Shown here: piece by piece, positions 58,010 to 64,000 of the stretch | Numbering within the stretch: the first letter of the stretch is position 1 | How the letters are laid out: the number at the start of each line of letters is the position of its first letter | Origin: Chelativorans sp. AA-79 | GTDB lineage: Bacteria > Pseudomonadota > Alphaproteobacteria > Rhizobiales > Rhizobiaceae | NCBI RefSeq assembly: GCF_029457495.1 | Contig: NZ_CP120361.1 | Location: 3,116,001 to 3,180,000, forward strand | DNA length: 64,000 bases | Direction of reading: 5' to 3' | Position numbers and translations under genes: made by a program | Notes under the pieces: generated by a model | Databases searched by the model: none | What the model was told of the DNA's origin: nothing | Seen by the model: the letters and a program-made list of their open reading frames with translations, nothing else

Positions 58010-58044
58010 CAACTCCATACCAACCAAGAGTTGCGCACGAGTTG
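58010..58044. promoter_or_regulatory. CAACTC/GAGTTG repeats upstream of luxR
   Basis: CAACTC at 58010-58015 forms a dyad with GAGTTG at 58028-58033, and a second GAGTTG follows at 58039-58044, 11 bp later. The block lies 49-83 bp before the luxR start. It could be a LuxR-type operator, but it does not match the classical 20-bp lux box, so the assignment is tentative. Confidence 0.35.
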
Positions 58045-58092
58045 GTGGAAATCATGGCATTTTATCCAAGTTTGAGAGTAGAGGGGGACGTG

Positions 58093-58845
58093 ATGAGTAG
58101 AGAGACCAAGGCGATGAGCGAGGAATCCGACACCAGGCTGGACATCGCAAGGCTATCTTCCGCAGAACTCGCGGTCGCCAAGATCAGGGACGCATTCGAC
58201 CTGCATCACGTCACCTTCCATCTCGGCTATACACCGATCGGCCCGCTCGACGCACCATATGTAAAGAGTACTTATCCCGCTGAATGGCTCACCCGGTACC
58301 TTATCAAAAGATATCTCACGATCGACCCGGTCGTTCAGGAAGGCTTTCAGCGTCGGGTGGCTTTTGACTGGACGGAGATTGAGGTAGCGCCGGACGTGCT
58401 TCCTTTCCTGGAGGACGCCCTGGCGCACGATGTCGGCCTCAACGGCTATTCCATTCCTACGGTTGACGGTGAGAACAGGCGCTCCCTGACGTCGATTACT
58501 TCCAACAAGAACCGAGAGGAGTGGGATAGCTTTATTTCCGCAAATGTCGACGAGCTTCAGAGACTCGCCCTCGAGCTCCATCGGATGGCCATTGCAGAGT
58601 TATTCGGGACGGACCACCCGTTTCCGCGCCTCACGCGCCGCGAGATCGAGTGCCTCGCGCTCGCCGCCAGAGGAAATGATGGCAATGTCATAGCTCATCT
58701 GCTGGGAATTTCGGAGTCCACCGTCCGCTCATATCTTAAATCGATCCGGCAAAAGCTCAGCTGCGCATCCATCACGGAGGCGGTTGCCAAAGCAACACAG
58801 TACCGTGTGATCCTGTGGTCTCAGATTGCCGAGACGCGGCAATGA
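58093..58845 (+). CDS. LuxR-family quorum-sensing regulator
   Basis: A 250-residue AHL-responsive regulator. The N-terminal autoinducer-binding domain (about 20-170) has the conserved aromatic/acidic set in YPAEWLTRYLIKRYLTIDPV (Trp, Tyr, Asp-Pro). The C-terminal LuxR HTH (about 180-245) has LTRREIECLALAARGNDGNV and ISESTVRSYLKSIRQKL. The start at 58093 has GAGGGGGACGTG. It lies 560 bp upstream of luxI on the same strand, with an IS630 remnant between, and is the obvious receptor for its product. Confidence 0.9.
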   Translation: MSRETKAMSEESDTRLDIARLSSAELAVAKIRDAFDLHHVTFHLGYTPIGPLDAPYVKSTYPAEWLTRYLIKRYLTIDPVVQEGFQRRVAFDWTEIEVAPDVLPFLEDALAHDVGLNGYSIPTVDGENRRSLTSITSNKNREEWDSFISANVDELQRLALELHRMAIAELFGTDHPFPRLTRREIECLALAARGNDGNVIAHLLGISESTVRSYLKSIRQKLSCASITEAVAKATQYRVILWSQIAETRQ

Positions 58846-58929
58846 TGACACAGGATCAGATGCTGCGGTCCTTTGCGAACTCGCGAGGGGAACAACTTGA
58901 GACGACGCGCAGGAACGCGATCAGCAGTT

Positions 58930-59180
58930 GTGCCGGGACAAGCTGCAGGAGCTCCTGACCTTTATCGAGCACGATGCGCGGCGGCCGACGCACCCGGCGC
59001 CAAGGGGAGCGCCTTGCCGCCGAGAACCGAGTGCGGGCGGCACCCTCGACGGTCTGGCTCTTCCTCGACCGGCGCGGCATCACATTCAAAAAAGACGGCG
59101 CACGCCTGCGGGCAGCAGCGCCCGATGTCTTGCGCCGCCGCCTAGCCTGGTTCGACGGCCAACTCGATCTCGACCCGTGT
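58930..59180 (+). pseudogene. IS630 transposase remnant between luxR and luxI
   Basis: Broken frames read DKLQELLTFIEHDAR, then RERLAAENRVRAAPSTVWLF, then LDRRGITFKKDGARLRA and VLRRRLAWFDGQLDLDP. This is the central part of an IS630-type transposase different from the intact copy at 55249. The DDE domain is missing and frames are interrupted. No terminal repeats were recognised. Confidence 0.75.
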
Positions 59181-59405
59181 GAAAAAGCACATGCCCCGTT
59201 AAATGGTTGGTGCGCGAATCCGCCAGAAACAACTGAAACAACGCGCGATAATGCCAAGATAAACATCTCTGAATAGGTTACGCGCACCCCCAATTTTGAG
59301 GTATCTCTCTTTGGGACTCAACTTTGCTCCGCCACGATTGGGAATTTTCTTTCAATAATACTCGGTTCAACCTCCCTCCCGACTTCAACATCGGATGGAG
59401 GTACA

Positions 59406-60053
59406 ATGTTTACGACCATAGAACCGGCGCACTACGGCCAGCGCAAAAACATCGTGGGCGAGATGTTCAGGCTTAGGAAGCAGGTCTTTCATGACATGCT
59501 TGAATGGGATGTGCCCATCCAGGGAGAACACGAGCGGGATTGCTACGACGATCTCGGCCCCGTTTACCTGGTGTGGTGTGATCCTGAATGGACGACGCTC
59601 TATGCTTCGCTACGGCTGATGCCCACGACCGGCCCTACCCTCCTGAGGGACGTATTCCGGAACACGATACCAGACATCGCCGCGTTGTCCTCGCCGAGTA
59701 TTTGGGAGGCCACTCGGTCGTGCGTTCATGCCGCCAATCTGGCGCGAGACTTTCCGGGGGTAGTTCCCGGCACAGCTTTCGGGCTGCTCCTGCTCGCGAC
59801 CGTCGAATGCGGTCTCTCCTACGGGATCGAAACCATCGTGGCCAATTATGAGCCGCGTCTGAAACGTGTCTACAAGCGCGCCGGGGCCTCATTCGACGAG
59901 CTCGGCCGAGCTGACGGCTTCGGCAAGCGGCCGGTCTGCTGCGGCGCGTTCGAGATATCGAGGCACGTCGCCGCCACGATGCGCAGGAGATTGGGGATCT
60001 ATGAGCACATCTTCTCGCGTCCCTATCCCGTCCCGCAGCCGATCGCAGCCTGA
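59406..60053 (+). CDS. LuxI-family N-acyl-homoserine-lactone synthase
   Basis: A 215-residue autoinducer synthase using S-adenosylmethionine and an acyl donor. The invariant residues are visible: Arg and Phe in MFRLRKQVFHDMLEWDVP (with the Trp), the Asp pair in ERDCYDDLGPVYLVW, Arg in ASLRLMPTTGPTLL, and Glu-Arg in SIWEATRSCVH. The start at 59406 has GATGGAGGTACA. It is the first gene of luxI-A-B: gene A starts 38 bp after its stop. The acyl chain cannot be predicted. Confidence 0.92.
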   Translation: MFTTIEPAHYGQRKNIVGEMFRLRKQVFHDMLEWDVPIQGEHERDCYDDLGPVYLVWCDPEWTTLYASLRLMPTTGPTLLRDVFRNTIPDIAALSSPSIWEATRSCVHAANLARDFPGVVPGTAFGLLLLATVECGLSYGIETIVANYEPRLKRVYKRAGASFDELGRADGFGKRPVCCGAFEISRHVAATMRRRLGIYEHIFSRPYPVPQPIAA

Positions 60054-60091
60054 CCGAAGGCCAACAGAACAGTCATGTAAGGAGTTGAGTG

Positions 60092-60298
60092 ATGTGTCCC
60101 GTCAACATTGCGGCTGCGAGCCGCGCAGATCTGATGCAGATTCCGACACGAGATCTGATCGTAATGCACCTTTTTGAGGCACGTCGCCTGGCGGCTCATA
60201 TGAAGCAGGAGATCGATACAAGGCTTTTCGCCTATATGATCGAGATGGCTGCCGAAGTCGCTCAGGAGGGGCGTATTCGACAGCCTCAGCAATCCTGA
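60092..60298 (+). CDS. Small quorum-sensing-linked protein A, copy 2
   Basis: A 68-residue protein of unknown function. The core IPTRDLIVMHLFEARRLA followed by KQEIDTRLFAYMIEMAAEV is nearly identical to copy 1 at 50290; only the first about 12 and last about 8 residues differ. It is charged, amphipathic and without a signal peptide or TM segment. The ribosome-binding site AAGGAG precedes the ATG at 60092; a GTG three bases upstream is an alternative start. Position directly after luxI suggests co-expression with autoinducer synthesis. Confidence 0.8.
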   Translation: MCPVNIAAASRADLMQIPTRDLIVMHLFEARRLAAHMKQEIDTRLFAYMIEMAAEVAQEGRIRQPQQS

Positions 60299-60382
60299 GT
60301 GCCCGAGCAATTGCAGGTAGCCGTCCTCGCTCATTCCAGCGCATGCGGTCGGCAGATATTCCGATGCAGAGGATTCTCGAAT

Positions 60383-60736
60383 ATGTCGCAGTTTGAAAAA
60401 CCAATCACAATCAGGTACCGGGCCGCCGATGTATCGCCGCCAGTGGCGGAGGGCGAGATGGAGACCTTTATCGTTGCGGTCCGTTCGTTGCGTGAGGGAG
60501 GGACCGTCTGTTTTGCCGCCGACTATCTCAACAGGTTTCCACTCTGGTGCAGCCCGCCAAGTGTTCCGGGGATCGCGGATCGGTTGCATCCGCGGGTGTA
60601 TATTGAAGATTGCCATGCCACCGGGTGGTTCGATCACATTCCCGACGAGGCAAACGGCGCAATCATCTCACCAATGTTACTCGCTTCGGACCAGCAACTC
60701 GTCGGCTGGTGCCCTGTTGACGAGATGGCGCCATAA
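60383..60736 (+). CDS. Quorum-sensing-linked four-cysteine protein B, copy 2
   Basis: A 117-residue protein of unknown function aligning end to end with residues 1-117 of copy 1. Conserved features are ITIRYR, PPVAEGEMETFIVAVR, Cys43, Cys56 (FPLWC), Cys77 before the ATGWFDH block, ISPMLL and GWCP with Cys110. The middle (residues about 60-70) is variable and looks like a loop. The ribosome-binding site is AGAGGA. The upstream ATG at 60364 (MQRILE), homologous to the possible MRRVLE start of copy 1, is out of frame here. Confidence 0.8.
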   Translation: MSQFEKPITIRYRAADVSPPVAEGEMETFIVAVRSLREGGTVCFAADYLNRFPLWCSPPSVPGIADRLHPRVYIEDCHATGWFDHIPDEANGAIISPMLLASDQQLVGWCPVDEMAP

Positions 60737-60773
60737 GGATCGGTGTGCGCCGTCTTCGCTCCACGAGAAAAAA

Positions 60774-60799
60774 GCCCCGCCGGCCGGAGTCGACGGGGC
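60774..60799 (-). terminator. Hairpin followed by T6 on the minus strand
   Basis: Stem GCCCCG/CGGGGC with a 14-nt loop, followed on the minus strand by TTTTTTCTCG. No minus-strand gene is recognised to its right, so it is either a relic or reads weakly as the end of the plus-strand luxI-A-B transcript. Confidence 0.5.
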
Positions 60800-60804
60800 G
60801 TTCG

Positions 60805-61098
60805 ATGCCAGAATATGCATGTACAAAGAGGAAACGGCGATCCGGTTCTACGGCACGGCACGTTGTGCCCAAGTTCGCGGACAGCCCTCCCCAAGATCAT
60901 GTGTTGGACCGTCGACAGCTCATCGCTGCGACGTCCCGCGCCTTGGTCGCGAGAGGTTACGAGAAGATGCCCTGCGTCTGGGCTGATGGTCGTGTGGCGC
61001 TGGTCGCAACTCGACAGGGACTCGGCACGGCACGCGAGTATCTCGACAAGGCCATTGCCACCGGAAAGGGGCATACCGCTTTCAACCTCGCTACATAG
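60805..61098 (+). CDS. Doubtful small frame between module B and the helicase remnant
   Basis: A 97-residue open frame. Its second half (LDRRQLIAATSRALVARGYE, ALVATRQGLGTAREYLDKAI) looks protein-like, while the first 30 residues are unusually basic. I recognise no family and see no good ribosome-binding site. Its end overlaps the start of the helicase-like frame. It could be a chimeric remnant of island DNA. Confidence 0.25.
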   Translation: MPEYACTKRKRRSGSTARHVVPKFADSPPQDHVLDRRQLIAATSRALVARGYEKMPCVWADGRVALVATRQGLGTAREYLDKAIATGKGHTAFNLAT

Positions 61099-62150
61099 TC
61101 GACCTGCTGTCGGCATTTCGCGCCGATGAAGTTACCGCGAAGATCTCCGATCCCAACTCGCCTGTCATAGTCAGCGCCAACCCGGACCTCTGGGGCGGCG
61201 TCATCCTCGACGAGAGCTCGATCCTGAAGAGCTTCACGGGCAAGACCACGCGCCGGCTGATCAAAGCATTCGAGCGGACGCCCTACCGGCTCGCCTGCAC
61301 CGCAACGCCGGCGCCGAATGACCGTACCGAGCTTGGACAGCACTCACATTTCCTCCGCGTCATGGAAGCGCCCGAGATGCTGTCGCGCTGGTTCATCGCC
61401 GACCAGACGCAGATGGGCCTGTATCGGCTGAAGAGGCCGGCGGTTCGGCCGTTCTGGGATTGGGTGGCGAGCTGGGCATGCTGTGTGTCCAAACCCTCCG
61501 ATCTGGGCTTTTCCGATGACGGTTTCGAAATGCCGGCGCTCAATTTGCATCGGCATCTGGTTGCCGCCGATCGCGGTATCGATACCGGCGAGGAGAAGGA
61601 CGGTCAAATCCGGCTCTTCCGCACGCCCGACATGTCGGCCACGTCCATCCATCGCGAGAAGCGGCTGACCAGCCAGGCGCGCGCCCGAAGGCTTGCGGAG
61701 ATCGTCTCGGCCGAGCCGGGTGAACCGTGGATCATCTGGGTCGAGACCGACTACGACGCCGATGCCGTTCGTGAAGCCATTCCCGAGGCCGTTGAAATCC
61801 GCGGCTCGATGCCGATCGAAAAGAAGGAGGAACGGCTCGAGGCCTTTAGCCGCGGCGAAATCCGCATACTCCTTTACAAGCCCTCCATCTGCGGCTTCGG
61901 GGTCAACTGGCAGTACTGCGCGCGCATGGCCTTCATGGGCCTCTCATACGAGAGCTTCTACGGGGCCGTCCGGCGGTGCTGGCGGTTTCGGCAGAAGCGC
62001 GCCGTCGACGTGCATGTCGTCTGCGCCGATACCGAGGAGGCAATCTGGCAAGTGGTCAGTCGCAAGGCCGGCGATCACGATGCCACGAAGGCCGAGATGG
62101 CATCTGCCATGTCGCGCCCGCCCAGGCATCGAAAGTCCTTCAAAGCTACG
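61080..62150 (+). pseudogene. Phage-type DEAD/SNF2-like helicase remnant
   Basis: A continuous frame with the Walker B-like motif GGVILDESSILKSFTGKTTR and motif III region LACTATPAPNDRTELGQHS. Its second helicase lobe has WIIWVETDYDADAVREAIPE and SICGFGVNWQYCARMAFMG. The N-terminal Walker A region is missing: the frame begins abruptly near 61080 with no start. The C-terminus is cut at about 62150, where integrase-like sequence begins. The pattern is that of phage- or island-encoded DNA helicases. Confidence 0.7.
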
Positions 62151-62160
62151 CACCTGATAC

Positions 62161-62382
62161 CACACGCTGAAGCACTCGACGCGGATACGGGATTACGAAC
62201 CGTCGCTCAATCTCATCAGCCGCACGGTCGGCAAGCGGCTCGTGCCGAAGCTCACCGGCAAGGATTTTCGCGGCTGGTATGCGAAATGGGGCACGAAGGG
62301 CCGAACGAGGCGCTACGTGCGAAACGACGATCTGGAGAACAACCGGAAAGTCGCCGAAGCACGTTCGAAACTGAGGAAGTGA
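62161..62382 (+). pseudogene. Integrase N-terminal (SAM-like) domain fragment
   Basis: The frame reads HTLKHSTRIRDYEPSLNLIS, then RTVGKRLVPKLTGKDFRGWY. This resembles the N-terminal core-binding domain of tyrosine integrases in rhizobial islands. It then runs into an unrelated basic tail (RYVRNDDLENNRKVAEARSK) and stops at 62382. No start or catalytic domain is present. It abuts the right attachment site, while the C-terminal integrase fragment lies at the other end of the island. Confidence 0.55.
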
Positions 62383-62412
62383 AACGGCTCTGAAACGCCT
62401 GTGAAACGGCTC
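62380..62412 (+). repeat. Three tandem 11-bp repeats beside attR
   Basis: TGAAACGGCTC, TGAAACGCCTG and TGAAACGGCTC follow one another at exact 11-bp spacing, 43 bp from the attachment repeat. The reverse complement of the unit occurs next to attL at 51213-51223. They are candidate arm-type recombinase sites. Confidence 0.5.
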
Positions 62413-62455
62413 GTGATGCTCAATCGTAAAACAGCAGGACTTTCAAGAGATTGCC

Positions 62456-62529
62456 TGGAGCGGGTAGCGGGAATCGAACCCGCATATTCAGCTTGGAAGG
62501 CTGCTGCTCTACCATTGAGCTATACCCGC
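62456..62529 (-). tRNA. tRNA-Gly(TCC), integration site of the island
   Basis: A 74-nt cloverleaf on the minus strand. The acceptor GCGGGTA pairs with TACCCGC, the anticodon loop is CTTCCAA, the T-loop is GTTCGATTC and CCA is encoded. Its 3' part (62456-62498) is the right copy of the island's flanking direct repeat, so the gene was restored on integration. Confidence 0.95.
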
Positions 62530-62735
62530 TTGCGAGCGTCTTAGCTAATTGACCGCGTTCGGAAGGTCAAGCCGTGCGACCAGCCCCTGTCGAGCGCCCA
62601 CGCGATTCCACCGGCCGGCCAGGGTCGCAGTGCGCCATCGAGCCCGCTGAGCCTACCGCAGCGGCATATCCTGCAATTCTAATTGACCGTGCCCATTGCT
62701 TGTAGCAACCTTCGTTTCGGGGTCGGGGGACTACA

Positions 62736-63860
62736 ATGCATGGGGAGAGCTACGAAAACGCGCTCGATATCTGCTATGAAGCGGTAGCCTTTCCGGAACT
62801 CTGGTCATCGGCTCTGGACAGGCTTGCGCACGCCCTCGGCGCAACCGGGGCCATGTTCTACCCGAAGGATGTCAACGAGAACGCGACCACCGTTCCGTCG
62901 TCTTCCGTCTATGGAGGCCTGCTTGAGGACTATGTCGCAGGCGGCTGGTATCTGAATCATTACCGGGCAATCAGAGGCTGGAATCTTTTCCTTTCCAACC
63001 GAAAATCCGTGATCATCGAGCACGACCTCGCCAGCGATGAGGAGCGGAAAGGGCTGCCTCATTACAACGAGCTCTATCTCAAATGGGGATTCCCCGGTTT
63101 CGCCGCCATCGGCTTCAAGGTGGACGGCGATCCGTGGTGCCTGCCGCTGATCAGATCGCGGCACGAGGGCTTCTTTACCCCGGAGGAGGCTGCGCGGCTC
63201 GCAAAGATCACTCCTCACCTCAGACGTATGGTAAAGCTCGGAAACCTCATTGCAAGCGCCCGCAGCGCCACCGGTCTCAGCACATTTGACACGATCGGGC
63301 AGGCTGCCCTCCTGCTCGACGGCAGAGGGCGCGTCATCGCCCTCAACGCATGCGCCGAGGAGCTTCTCGCACGGAACGCAGGCTGCTTGCATATCAAGCG
63401 TGGCAGGCTGCTTTCTGCGGACGGCAGCAACGATTTGCCGCTACAGTCGCTTGTCGCCGCCGCTGTCGACTGGAGCCGTTCGACAGCCGATACGGAAAAG
63501 GTGCTGCCGATCTCGATCGAGCGGCCAGCCAGACTGCCCATCATGGTCGAGGCAATTTCCTCTCCGGCCGTGGTGCGCACGGTATCGCCGAACGCCCATG
63601 CAATCATCCTTCTCAAGGATCCAGAGCTTCACGCCATAGGCGATCCCGCGCGGATCTCCAGCCTGCTCGGCCTGACCCCGGCTGAATCGATGCTGTGCCT
63701 GGAACTTGCCACCGGTGCCTCGGTTGCGAAAGCCGCCTCCACGCTCGGGATTGCTGAGAGCACGGCCAGGCAGAGGCTGAAAGCTGTCTTCCAGAAAACG
63801 GGAGTCCACCGGCAATCGGAGCTGCTGCTTCTCGTGCGCGGACTAAATCAGTCCAGGTGA
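62736..63860 (+). CDS. LuxR-type HTH transcriptional regulator without AHL domain
   Basis: A 374-residue regulator. The C-terminal HTH has LGLTPAESMLCLELATGASV and LGIAESTARQRLKAVFQKTG. The N-terminal about 180 residues are an unassigned sensor region (LDICYEAVAFPELWSSALDR) and a PAS-like segment lies around 190-240 (AALLLDGRGRVIALNACAEE). It lacks the AHL-binding motif seen in the LuxR at 58093. It lies outside the island, just beyond tRNA-Gly, and converges with the partial outer-membrane gene. Confidence 0.85.
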   Translation: MHGESYENALDICYEAVAFPELWSSALDRLAHALGATGAMFYPKDVNENATTVPSSSVYGGLLEDYVAGGWYLNHYRAIRGWNLFLSNRKSVIIEHDLASDEERKGLPHYNELYLKWGFPGFAAIGFKVDGDPWCLPLIRSRHEGFFTPEEAARLAKITPHLRRMVKLGNLIASARSATGLSTFDTIGQAALLLDGRGRVIALNACAEELLARNAGCLHIKRGRLLSADGSNDLPLQSLVAAAVDWSRSTADTEKVLPISIERPARLPIMVEAISSPAVVRTVSPNAHAIILLKDPELHAIGDPARISSLLGLTPAESMLCLELATGASVAKAASTLGIAESTARQRLKAVFQKTGVHRQSELLLLVRGLNQSR

Positions 63861-63865
63861 GCGTC

Positions 63866-64000
63866 TTAGAACTCCCGTGTCAGCGCGAGCCCGAAATCGT
63901 GACTCTCGTACTCGTAGAAGCTGACGTTGGACTTCCTGTCCGTAAATTTATATGTGGCTTTGGGCGTGAAGCCTGCGAAATTCAGTTTCCTGTGCGAGAC
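63866..64000 (-). CDS. Outer-membrane barrel protein (partial, C-terminus only)
   Basis: The last 44 residues of a protein ending FYEYESHDFGLALTREF, with terminal Phe and alternating strands (GFTPKATYKFTDRKSNVSF). This fits the C-terminal barrel of surface-lipoprotein-assembly-modifier-like (Slam, DUF560) or related outer-membrane proteins. The remainder lies outside the window, so the family is tentative. Confidence 0.6.
   Translation of the reverse strand, partial: VSHRKLNFAGFTPKATYKFTDRKSNVSFYEYESHDFGLALTREF

Overview
The window is GC-rich chromosomal DNA from an alphaproteobacterium of the Hyphomicrobiales, most likely Phyllobacteriaceae (Mesorhizobium/Chelativorans-like). This rests on conserved rhizobial gene neighbourhoods (glyA-nrdR, ldtR next to ldtP, hemB-RDD-bpt-parC, aspS/rnd/ppk-ppx, aapJQMP beside metC), on complex I accessory proteins shared with mitochondria, and on multiple Ku genes around a LigD. 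It is not a species-level identification.

Layout. 1-19.6 kb is core chromosome: nrdR (partial), glyA, the L,D-transpeptidase ldtP with its MarR-type regulator ldtR, a 3-hydroxyisobutyryl-CoA hydrolase, hemB, an RDD protein, bpt, parC, aspS, rnd, ppx and ppk. 19.6-31.7 kb is an accessory catabolic block: LysR, an orphan family-5 solute-binding protein, an FAD amine/amino-acid oxidase, RidA, an FMN enzyme whose usual catalytic His is Tyr, an arylformamidase-like hydrolase, a decayed tryptophan 2,3-dioxygenase, a complete branched-chain-amino-acid-type ABC transporter and a second RidA-like protein without the catalytic Arg. 31.9-49.7 kb is again mostly core: a CHCC zinc-finger protein, an FAD monooxygenase, aapJQMP, metC, tRNA-Arg, an NDUFS4-like protein, tRNA-Pro, TerC, ku1, ku2-ligD, glmU, ccdA, tRNA-Lys and a DUF421 protein.

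From 50 kb the DNA is mosaic. A 44-bp copy of the 3' part of tRNA-Gly(TCC) at 51142-51185, with one mismatch, and the intact tRNA-Gly at 62456-62529 bracket an 11.3-kb integrated island. The island holds two integrase fragments, a broken tRNA-Pro half, a metal-dependent amidohydrolase, an outer-membrane protein, an intact IS630-type element, an IS630 remnant, small membrane proteins, a helicase remnant and a complete LuxR/LuxI quorum-sensing pair.

The most striking observation is a three-gene unit, luxI-A-B. A is a 64-68-residue, probably helical protein. B is a 117-136-residue protein with four invariant cysteines. The unit occurs twice: intact inside the island (59406-60736), and just outside its left end (50075-50980), where luxI has decayed to a C-terminal fragment while A and B remain open and highly conserved. 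I do not recognise A or B. Their linkage and selective retention suggest an undescribed quorum-sensing output or modulator module.
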